Of a DNA stretch of 64,000 bases, positions 49,173 to 59,082 are shown one piece after another. The translations under genes and the position numbers were made by a program. The stretch comes from Haemonchus contortus (taxonomy: Eukaryota > Nematoda > Chromadorea > Rhabditida > Trichostrongylidae). The DNA is taken from contig LS997563.1 in the NCBI GenBank assembly GCA_000469685.2, positions 40,712,468-40,776,467 of the forward strand, written 5' to 3'. Position 1 is the stretch's first letter, and every line of letters starts with the position of its first letter. The notes beneath the pieces are model-generated. The model did no database searches. It had not been told where the DNA came from and worked only from the letters and a program-made list of their open reading frames with translations.

Positions 49173-50495
49173 GAACGCAACAAAATGTACATGCCGTCCG
49201 TGGCAATTTGCCAATTTTCGCGGAGATTCGTCGTAGGACCTCTGTTGGCACGGTGCCACGGCCGTGCTAACAGGGGTTAGCCGGATTGCGACGAGACGGT
49301 TCGATTTGAATTAAGTGATGAGGAAGTAGTGGGTGCTGCTAATTGCAGTGACCAGAGGAGTTTGAAGAATGTTAATGAAACATGTTCCAAGAGCAAGGAG
49401 GTTCTTCGGCAGATCTTCAGGCCCTTACTAAGTACCTGCTTACATTTTTTAGTTAGATGCTTTCCTCGGAGCATGGTTTTTCGAATAGTCATTTATATGC
49501 CCTTCTTCCTTTGGAGGCATGTAGATGTAACAAATTTAAAATAATAGAACAAGGTGAATCTCATCGTCGATAGGCTGCGGCTTATGAGGGATCCCCGGTT
49601 AAGAGCGTGTCACGTATTTTGCATGTATACGTGACTTCATGGAAGGATTATCCTTGGTAGTTGTCAAGAAAAAATCGCAGACGACTGCCAATGGTTGATC
49701 AGTAAAAGGATTATCGTAAATTGTCACTGTGTTCTATTGTAACATTTATGTAATGCGCTAGGCGGAACCGAAGCGGGGTTCTTTGAAGCACCACACTACT
49801 GAAGATCTTTCTGCATCATTGGCGGAAGTTCAGGGAGCTGGATGGAAACTTGTTGGAGAACTTCGCAATTTAAACATTGAACTCCGTAACCCTTATCTAT
49901 CACTATCGATGCCCAAAGCGCAGGTCGTTTCAAATGAAAAGTTTTTCATGACATTTGAAATGACGGTAACCATCTACAGTTTATTAAAAGGCCCATTCCA
50001 TTACAAACAAAAGCAGTTCAAGCCCTCCGGCGAGAAAATTGATTAGGCAACATTATCTGCTACCTTAACTAGCTACCAAATTCCAACGATTGGAAAAGTA
50101 GCAAGGTATCCCTAGGACGATTAGAGCCAATCGTTGTCTCATTAGAATCAATTGAATCACTCGGGTTTTTTACAATATGGCCCTTCCGTCAACAAGTTCA
50201 GTTTTAGTGACAAATTTGATGCAATAGTAACCTTGGTCGTGGTTACGAAGATTGAAGAACATGGCAAAGCTGAGCGATCGCACCCGATTTTTGTTTTCAG
50301 TTTTTTAATGAAATCAACTTCCCCAACTATTTTCATTATCCTTTTCTAACCAAGGTTTCATTCGCAGGACAAAAATGTGCGGATCGGAGTTGAAGCGGGG
50401 CCACGGCCGTGGCACCGTGCCAACAGAGGTCCTACGACGAATCTCCGCAAAAATTGGCAAATTGCCACGGACGGCATGTACATTTTGTTGCGTTC
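49173..50495. mobile_element. Putative DNA element bounded by 94-bp inverted repeats
   Basis: 49173-49266 and 50402-50495 are inverted copies with one mismatch seen. Each arm holds a CACGGCCGTG palindrome at its inner end. The 1135-bp interior has only short frames (49783-50046 and others) and no recognised transposase. No target-site duplication was recognised, so this may be a non-autonomous element or a foldback. Confidence 0.55.
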
Positions 50496-52387
50496 ATCTT
50501 ACCATCCACAGCGACCTTATACAACGCCGGTTTTACATTAAGAAAATCACTGTACAGCTCGATAGATAGATCGACTGTCTGCTCCAGGAGGGATGTACCA
50601 TCCCGCGAAATTTTGATTAATTGAGCATGATTTTTCTTCATCAGACTCTGATGATTCAACTCCTTGAAAAGCTTTATTTTGTGCTAAAGTAGCTATTTTA
50701 CTTGAAACAGCTGTCAATTGTACATTTATTCGTCTTCGTCATCACAACTATTGTAATAAACATGTTTGGATAGTTCAAAATCGCCAATCCCGTATATCCT
50801 GCCCATGAATTTCTTCGGTATCACAATTTCGCTCATGATGTCGCAGTTCAGCTGAAAACAAACAGATAATTTTGGGACAGATGAAAGTCTTCTTTTTTTG
50901 TTAACTGTTGTTTCTCGTCGCAGCACGGGATGCGAAATCCTCCCGAGGATGACAAGTTGTGAGAAAGCCTCCCATAGTCTTGGGTGAGGACTGAATCCGT
51001 TCTTGTGCTTTCTGGGTGCTCTTTATTAGATTGGCAGAGGTTGTGTTGTTACAAGTTCCCACAAACACACATGAGTGATCTGAGGATCGAATCCTGATCC
51101 GGAACTCGCCCTGATCAATCAAGCCTTTCACCAACCCATGGCTGGCTAATTGGTACCAGACTGGCCTGGGAGAATAAAAGAAAGCACCACTTCTACATCG
51201 GCTGACCACCGCAATTCAGTGTATGGAGCACTACGATTTTGAATGGGAGTCGAATGCGGAGCACATTCTGAAACGGGATTGATTAACGCCAAAGGCTGAG
51301 CAGCTTTATTTCGAAGAAGAAAATAAGTAAACTTTCTTTGAAGGACTACTAACCCGATTCTTTTCGTCACAGTTATGTTCTACCCAACCATAAGCGTCTT
51401 TCCAGTGTCCTTTCGTTGCACCTGTGATGTTGAATGACCCATCCTGATGAGTTGTGACAGTAGTGGCCGTTTTTGAATTGTATACTGGAAATATTCTACT
51501 CGACATGAACTTCTGCTTCATTTTTTAGATAGATATCCAGCTGAAGAGGAGAGACCAGCGTCTGCGATGGCTCGCGTGCGTCTGAGAAGCCCACGGAACC
51601 GTCTCATATGGGAGGCAATGGAGTTTGAGATCAAGGATAGCGACCACGAGAGCCCCAAAGAATAAGGAGTGGGACATGATCAAAAAGGACTTCGTTGAAG
51701 CTAAAGTAAAGAAGATGCCGTAGATATAAGAAAGTGGAGTCGATCGACGAGAATACCGGACCCTGCGACGGTGGGATCAAAGCTGGGGAGAACAAGAAGG
51801 GTTCTAGTTGGACTCACATGGGTGTGTGAACTTCAAGGCGACTTCCTGACTTGCAACCGGCTTGCCTTTGCATTTCAGGATTCCTAGAAAAGGAGTATTC
51901 AACGGTGTAGTCTCTGCCAAAATAGTTGGTAGGCATACCAGACAACGTGTATTTCGCATGTCGAGATGAAGCTATATCAAAGAGGCAGATGAGGAGAATA
52001 GAACTGAAAAGCATGATTCTGCGTGATTTCTAAGTTTGAGGGGTTCCCGAAGTTCGAATTGGTAGGTTTCGCATGAATTAGAAGGTCTATATTATGCGAT
52101 TTGGGAAGGTTCTGCATATCAATGGTGCATTTGCCTATATAAATGATGACGGTTTATGAAAGCATGAAATACATTCATGTGTAAAATTTTGACGAACCAG
52201 AAGAATAAAAGCAAGAAAAACCATCTAAAAGGGACAGCGTAAGAAAGGGAAAAAAGTAGAGCATAGTTGTTGGCGTAAAGCCATCCCGTTTCGGATTGCG
52301 ATCCGCTTTCGTCTTTCATCAGAATCGTGGTGTCGTTTTGAATGTGAATTTGGCCTATACAATGAGTTGCGGTGTTCATTCGATGTA
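50496..52387. other. Intergenic; holds a SINE copy
   Basis: Apart from the repeat at 51060-51300, nothing was recognised. Open frames on the minus strand (51146-51521, 51814-52014) have no splice context. Confidence 0.35.
51060..51300 (+). repeat. SINE-like dispersed repeat
   Basis: Same family as 42770-43016: GGATCGAATCCTGATC, CAATCAAGCCTTTCACCAAC, ACATCGGCTGACCACC, AATGCGGAGCACAT. The GATCGAATCC block resembles a pol III B box. Confidence 0.55.
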
Positions 52388-53626
52388 CAGGGTGGGCCAA
52401 AATTATGATTACAGCATGCGGTGACGCTCATAACGAATTTTTTCTGATATCATAGCAATTCGTTCACTTTCTCCTAATTCACAAGGTTGATTACATTATT
52501 ACCTCCCTGATGATACTAAACTTTTGGTAGATTTTGAAAATAATGTAGGCGTAACTACCCCGTGAATAAATCGTCACTTTGCATTTACAAGCACTTTTGG
52601 CACGGTGCATCTACAGACGACTCAGCGTAACAAGGCAGGGGGTACATTCAACCATAAGACGCTTTCGGGAGTTGGGAACAATTACAGATAGGAATGGTAA
52701 TCCTAAGAGGCCTGCGATTATATTTAGTGGGAGTTTCAATGAAGCAGGGCGAAGGTCTGCGTAGGACTAAATGAATGGATATTACATGAAGTTCTCTGCG
52801 CGAAATCGTGAAGCATCATCTGCACAACAAGGCTTCTATACGATCGGAGAGTGATTTCCCCAGTGAGCAGGCTAAAGAGAAGAGAAAGGATGGCTCACAA
52901 AAGCTGCCCCGCCGCATCCGAAAAAATTGTAGTATGGAATTCCTGTTCATCGACGAAAAGTGATTCACGGTGAAAATGATGCTCAATAAGTAGGTCGACA
53001 AGATCTCTACAAGGCTAAAAGAAATGAAGGTGATACAGCGCTAGGCTTACTGACTTTCTGCGATGGCCTTTGCGAGCATTACCGCCGAGGCAAAAACACC
53101 GTTTATCTTTGAAAATTCAGAAGTGAAAGTTGATTTGGAGACCTGTTCGATCTCTTCGTGCGCAATAGGACACTTTGGCGATTCAAACCGGACATACTGT
53201 CAAGATGATGATCTTGACTGCAGATCAGAAATTGTCTAGAAATTCCGTAAAAGGGGTTCCCTGACTTCATGACCTTCGATCAGTGACCACTCTGGAGCCC
53301 TCACCGAAATCCCTTGGATGTCTCAGTGTGGTCAGCCTTTGAGATGAGAGCATCCGTTAGCCCAAACATGAAGTGAAGTAATCTCGAAAATACCTTGCAA
53401 AAAGCTGGGATAGACTGGATGACCTTAGCTGCGTGCCACCGCTAATGTTGTCCATCATCGTCTCTGGGGTTGGGTGAAAGCAGAAAGCAATAGATCCCAG
53501 TCTCAATGTACTATTTTGATAAGAGATTAGTGATAGATACTTTAATGGAATTGGTTTACTTTTTCAGCTTTCTATTCGTTTTGCGGGGATGTGGTGTCTG
53601 TGTAATCATAATTTTGGCCCACCCTG
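52388..53626 (+). mobile_element. Tc1/mariner transposon, 1239 bp, ends intact, transposase dead
   Basis: The termini are CAGGGTGGGCCAAAATTATG and its inverse, flanked by TA on both sides (52386-52387 and 53627-53628). At least 26 of the outer bases match inversely. Inside, remnants of transposase occur in changing frames: a helix-turn-helix piece (TIRRFRELGTITDRNG, 52655-52705 region), an FIDEK-type first catalytic Asp region near 52950, and a later WSP...P-type stretch near 53290-53330 typical of the DD(E/D) domain. Several stops and frame changes break it, so it is non-functional. Position is intergenic, between two SINE copies. Confidence 0.85.
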
Positions 53627-53639
53627 TACAATTCAATTC

Positions 53640-53790
53640 AGTGTCTGGCGGCCTCGGAGGTATGGAGGGCTTGGTTAGTCTAGGCGACTGGCGATCTGAG
53701 TTTGGATCCTTGGACCATACGTGCGTGGTAGTGCGCCAACGGCCACTACACCAGTTCCACATTAACATTAGAAAGAAAAGGAAAAAATAG
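53640..53790 (-). repeat. tRNA-derived SINE-like repeat, minus strand
   Basis: Reverse complement contains GCGCACTACCACGCACGTATG and CAAGCCCTCCAT, matching the head of 17744-17905. It starts 14 bp from the right end of the Tc1/mariner element. Confidence 0.5.
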
Positions 53791-54084
53791 CTTGGAAGCG
53801 CGACGGATCTGAGCTGATTGTCTTATGTAGCACTACCAAAGACTGGAAAAAGTAGTGAGTGGCAGTAGGCAGTATTTACGTGCACCAATGAGAATTCATG
53901 CTTCTCTTTCTGCTGATTCCAGACAAAAATCAAGAATGTTTTAAACGATCGTTTGATGGAGGAGGAGTGAAAAATACTTTTTCAAAGAGAACTTTAAGGA
54001 AGGAAAAATACACAAGCAAAATCCGCATGAAAAGCTTTATACAAACATGTATTAATGTATAAAAAGCTTTTACAAAAATTTTTT

Positions 54085-54260
54085 GCAGGCTTTTTTACCA
54101 GTCCCTCGATTTCAACAAGGGATTGTCTTTTTTTCCAGCCCACCGATGCCACAGATCAAAGCGATGGATCCTAGGAGCGCGCGTATGAAGATCTGAAGAT
54201 CAACGGCAAAGCGGTTTCAGAGTGTGAACAGTAATTAGGAATGGTATGACTGGTATTTCC
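54085..54260 (+). repeat. Dispersed repeat family A, copy
   Basis: Contains CAGTCCCTCGATTTCAACAA, ATGCCACAGATCAAAGCGAT and GATCTGAAGATCAACGG. Confidence 0.55.
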
Positions 54261-54439
54261 CATGCTGGTTTTAACTATGAAGCCCGTTTGTTGAAGTGCT
54301 GATTTGGTGAGGTGAAAAATAAAATTTTCCTCCAAAACAGCACCTTGAAGGAAGGACCACATTTTCGCAATCAGTTTGAAAAACAATATTAAGTCATGTA
54401 TGAACTACTTGAAAGTCTTTCATGACTTTTCCCTTTGAT

Positions 54440-54610
54440 TTCTTTTCCGATCCCTCTATTTAGAATCACTAATTGCCGTTTTTCCAACCCATCTATGTCA
54501 TCGATCGAAAGAATCGATCCTGCATGCATACCCAGACGACCTGAAGATCAAGTTTGAAACATTTTTGAAAGTTCAAACATAATTAGTAACTTGCTCCCTC
54601 AGAAGCGCAT
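54440..54610 (+). repeat. Dispersed repeat family A, copy
   Basis: Contains CCGATCCCTCTATTTAGAAT, TCATCGATCGAAAGAATCGA and GACCTGAAGATCAAGTTTG, followed by a TTCAAACATAATTAGTA block shared with other copies. About 180 bp after the copy at 54085, same orientation. Confidence 0.55.
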
Positions 54611-55875
54611 CTATGGCTATATGGGGAAAATGACATAAAGGAAGTAAGGAATGGTTCTGTTGAAGGGTACCAGCCAACACAGCAGATTGACTGGAGAGTG
54701 ACTGGACAGTAGGCTTCATAAGCTAGGTCCAAAACAGACGTTCCTTGAGAACTCAAGTGCTCTATGTGGAAGCTCTACGCCAGTACTGACCCCAGCCTCT
54801 GATTTTGAAATGCATTGAAGAATACATTAGCAAGTTTTTTTTCTGATAGGTTGGTTTAGTTGTTGATCGGACTCATCTCAGTGAGGGAAGGCGGTAGTGT
54901 ATTGCCAAGTGACGCACTGTCTCATTACCCTTAGTCTGAAGTTCCAGTCCAGGATCGCTACTTGCCCCTCTGAGCTACATACGCTTCAAAAGCCACATAG
55001 AATTCGGAGTCAAATCAAATGGTGGGGCATATCCTCAAATTAGATAGGTCAACGCGGAAGACTTTATCCTCCTATCCTATCCAGGTCCCTGTATCATTCA
55101 GTAGATTTGGAGTAATGAACGGTGTGTGGTGTGTTTCATTTACTCACCGATTTCCACCTTAGCCCTACGTTCAGGTTCGTTTGCTGCCATTAACTACACC
55201 TAAACAGTTCATGAACAAGTCCTCAACTCAAATGCTATCATATTGGAACTGGTCCAACATTCATTTAAGAGGTTTGGGTCCCTAACGCATTCGTGAAGTC
55301 CTTTCATAGGGTCTAAGACAAATGACTACATCGTGGCTGAAGGGCATGACAACTTTTTGGCGGTCACTTGTAATCTATAGGTTTCTCAACTGTTCGTGCA
55401 ATTCATTAGCCCGGGGGCCAGCTAAAGAATCGCTATCATAAGTCGATGTGCTTTACTACTGGTTTTCGTGAAAATTTAGCAAGCACATCATTTGACATGT
55501 GGAGAAAACCAGGTGAAGGAGAGTTGTCATGCGTCTTGTGGAGAAAACTGGGCTCCGAATACTCACCAACTGTTTCCATTGGAACACCGTCAACAAAGCG
55601 ACTTGTGCTCCTACTTTTTCGTGGATCGAGGGACAGACTTTCCGAGAGTGAACCATTGAGCTGATGGGCCGAACTCAAAGGAATCCTTGGTGAAAATTGG
55701 AATGATCTTTGGTTTATCCTATGATAAAGACTTGGGAACATCACCCCCGCTTTGATAAGAATGTCGGTTGCACAGACAAGAATCAGTGTATATCTTATGT
55801 GTGTGTCCCAAGACTGTTTGAAGAGTGGTAAATGAACAGTGACATGGAGACAAACGAATAGAAGGATGTTTTCAG
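54611..55875. other. Upstream of the MSP-like gene; may hold missing 5' exons
   Basis: A plus-strand frame at 55446-55664 (GELSCVLWRKLGSEYSPTVS) may be coding, but no phase-compatible junction to 55876 was found. The 173-codon minus-strand frame 55436-55957 overlaps a well-supported plus-strand exon and was discounted. Confidence 0.3.
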
Positions 55876-58261
55876 GACTGCTTTCACTATATGAGTATCT
55901 ACGTGCCACCCATCTCAGAGCCTCAAATAAGACGGCTATATTTCCGAAACCTATCACAAACGGACGTTGTGGTCAAGGTTCTTTACTGGTCTTTACGCTT
56001 GACATATTAGAAGGGTTACCATCTGAAGACCAAAAATTTGTTTTTTTTTCAGCTGGTGAGCACGAAGCCTCATGTCCTTGAGTTGGCCAGGAATCGCCTA
56101 CGTCTAGAACCTGACTCGTACCTTTTCATCGAAGCCAAATTCTCGTATGCAAATCTCGGCATTTGTGATGTGAGTTTGGTAGCTACGGCAGTAATTACCA
56201 TAAAAAGGTGTTCCAAGAGGTCTACAACCGGCAGAAGCGGCTGCAGGAGAAGCCAGGGCATGCTCGCTTCTGTCCGACCGTGCCCTCTCAGTGGGACAAC
56301 ATAGGTGGTGTTAATAGACTCCCTCACCCGATCACCACTGACTGACATTAGGGCCATACTGTCTCGAGGCAAGTTCGGCCATGCATCTGGAACCATTTCT
56401 TCCTCAGCATGAAATGGTGCGAGGGCGCAAATAAGGAGGAAACCAGCGTGACCCAGTTTGCCGAGAGCTCCGGGAAAGCATCCATGTGCTTGCTCAGTAC
56501 ATTCACAAGCACTAGAGGACTGTTCCGTTTCAGGTCGGTGCCACAAAGCTAATCGGATATGCGATGCCTGTATATACTCATACTTTGCCGGCGATCAGGT
56601 CAGTCCCTTGCCAGAAACATTCTTCCGTTTTACTTTAACGGACCTCCTACAGTAAGTGGTTTGACACCGATGGATCGGAAACGAATAAACAACTTGCGTT
56701 TGAAATGCAAGTCATCTTCAGCAACAGTGTTTTCTCAGCTCGTGATGTGAGTCGCCATTCTCCTTTCACTTGAATCCTGCTAGCTGAAGATGGAAAACTT
56801 CAGCATTACAAGTCTTCAGGTGGCCTTTTTCCAGATAATAATCGATTTGCCTGGAACAGCTTGTCTGGTAGATTCCGTTCCACGTTCGATTCCGTCGTTA
56901 AATGGCAACTCACCTGTTGATGAAGTTGACGCAGGTTAGCACTGCTGTCGGAATAATACGAGAAGCGGAATTTTTGCGAAATCATAGCATTAGGTAGAGG
57001 TAGTTGCATCGAACAGAGTTATGGCTTAACCACTACCGGAGAAGTGTTAAAATGTTGAAGTGGAGCTGCCCGAGCATAGCCTGAGATGCAGCATGCAGTG
57101 ACCTAATTTCTTGGCGGAGGCAGCGTTGGCGCCTCCTGACCCTCAACCGATATCCTTTCTTGCAAGATAGAGTATGAACAGTGTTCCGCTCACCGTAAAT
57201 TTTCCCCCTACTAATCAATTGGAAGTGTAGAGAAAATACTCAAAGTACCACGTTATTTACAAATGAGGCGATTTTCAGACACAAAAACTGCTGTGACGTT
57301 TACAATGAACAGGGACATTGTCTGTAACCTTTGCAATACTGAAGAACGTAAAGGGTATTTTTGAGAGACTGATTTTGCTGAAAATAGAACAACCACGTTG
57401 CTTTTTTCTACTAGTTCTAGTTCCTGGATCAGAGATCTGATCAATTCACCTTATAACCCATTCAGTGCAAGCAGATCTAATAGTCAGGTATGCTGCTTTC
57501 ACCTCATCCGCTGTTTCAGTTATTTGCTACTTCTCGACTGCTTGTTTATGTGTCTACTATACTCCATAAAAGTGTAGCAAACCAGTAAAACTTTACAAAA
57601 ACTTCATACTTTATATTGAAACTTTATTAAAACATGTAAAAGATAAAACAACAGCTAAATAATTATCAATCAGCCAAATCAGGAAATAGGCAGCCGCCTG
57701 GTTGATAAGTTCGAAATGAAGCAGCCGCGCGCGGCCACCGCCCGCCGTCGCTTCGCGAATGCCACGGTGCCTTCTGTGCGGTCTTTTCAAGTCAGGACGT
57801 GTCGAAGTGGAGTATCCCTACCAACTTTGTTTTTATTGCATGGAATTGTCATGTTCTGACTCGTTGGTCTCATGAAACGTTGTGATGAGGAGGGAAACTT
57901 GCGCGCGGTCTCCTTCGAACTTAACGGCACGCTGTGTTTATGTTACTTTATCATGACTACTACTCACTATCATATCATTATATCGTTATCATTACTGTTT
58001 CGAAATGTGTAAAGTTGTGGGTAGTATGTTCATGGCTACATAGATTCCTTCTGGGTAGGGACATGACTCGAAGTCGCGCCTATGCATTCACCGTTTCTTT
58101 TGGTAGGGTTTACTCAATAATAGGAAATGCCACTTGTTGCTCAAATCTCTCAGATGTATACCTTTTGTTACCCATGCGTTTCCCAACTAATTTTCTACAT
58201 TTATTTATTTCAGCAGTCAACAATGCGAACTGCTAAGCTCAATACAGGATCAAGCTTGTGA
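55876..58261 (+). CDS. Ten-exon gene, 5' end missing, MSP/ASH-like N-terminal part, otherwise unidentified
   Basis: Exons with consistent phase: 55876-55977, 56053-56169, 56208-56304, 56374-56496, 56534-56598, 56657-56746, 56820-56934, 57279-57354, 57415-57487, 58214-58261 (TGA); 301 residues visible. The first two exons read LYFRNLSQTDVVVKLVSTKP and then RLRLEPDSYLFIEAKFSY, the beta-strand pattern of MSP/ASH domains seen in ciliary and sperm proteins such as nephrocystin-4. A Cys-rich stretch follows (PGHARFCPTVPSQWDNI, FFLSMKWCEGANKEETS, CHKANRICDACIYSYFAGDQ), then WFDTDGSETNKQLAFEMQVI and NRDIVCNLCNTEERKG, and a basic Ser-rich tail. No membrane segment is visible. Introns 2 (38 bp) and 4 (37 bp) are very short and the junctions at 56304/56374 have alternatives. 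The nephrocystin link is a guess. Confidence 0.6.
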
Positions 58262-58527
58262 GTTATTGAAGTGGATAATTGTGCCAAATCCAGTGAATCG
58301 GAATTTTCAGTTCCTCGTATACGGCGATTGAGAATATGAATATCGAACAGGAAGCTACACCATGTGGAGGGAATTAATAGACTATTGTTGAAACAAAGTA
58401 AAATTGTAGCATTGTTTGTTTATGAGTACATATTGGCACAGTTACAAAAGCAGGGTCATCGCTTGTATGGTCCATGAATTGGACGTGGATTGAATCTTGC
58501 TTGAGTGCTTGATTGAATCCCATTATG
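58262..58527. other. 3' flank of the MSP-like gene
   Basis: No feature recognised; the 3' UTR should lie here. Confidence 0.4.
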
Positions 58528-59060
58528 TATATACCGGCCCGGCTAACGACGAGCATCCCACCTTCTTAAGATCGAGTTGGGATAATAGGCAAACTCGCTC
58601 CTTCTTCGAAATAAATGACACTTTTCGGAAAACGAAACTTGATAGAGGACTGACAGGGCATGCAAGTGGTATTCAAAATGTGTTGGTGCTTATGCATGAA
58701 ATCAGAAGTCTCGTTCAGTTTCTGTTCATCTTAAAAATAATGACCCACCAAAGGTGGAACTGGACGGGATTAATTATTTCTGCTCACGCCACGCCCCTTG
58801 TGGGCGGAATCTAGTCCTGTTACCTACCATCAATATTCCTACCTTGACTCCTGCACTTCTACCAAAGCTTAGCGCCCCAGGTCATTTTTAAATAGGCTCT
58901 CCCCTGTCGGGGAAACTAATCCTGCTAACTATCATGAATGATCCTATCCGGCCTCCTGTATTCCTACCAACTTCGAACTCTCTAGGTCCAAGAAACCGGA
59001 ATTATGAATTTCCGAAATTTCAAACACATTCATACACACAGAGACAGACAAACCAAGGGA
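58528..59060 (+). repeat. Left direct repeat flanking the minisatellite
   Basis: Begins near TATATACCGGCCCGGCTAAC and includes GATAATAGGCAAACTCG, TTTTCGGAAAACGAAACTTG, GGACTGACAGGGCATGCAAG and GGGCGGAATCTAGTCCTGTT. All these recur in the same order and orientation at 61606-61930. It ends in an ACACATTCATACACACAGAG-type tail. Confidence 0.85.
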
Positions 59061-59082
59061 TTCTGCATTTTTCTAGTAGGAT

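Noticed and set aside
56070..56546. 158-codon minus-strand frame
   Set aside because: Overlaps three plus-strand exons whose phases and codon bias are consistent; taken as a shadow.
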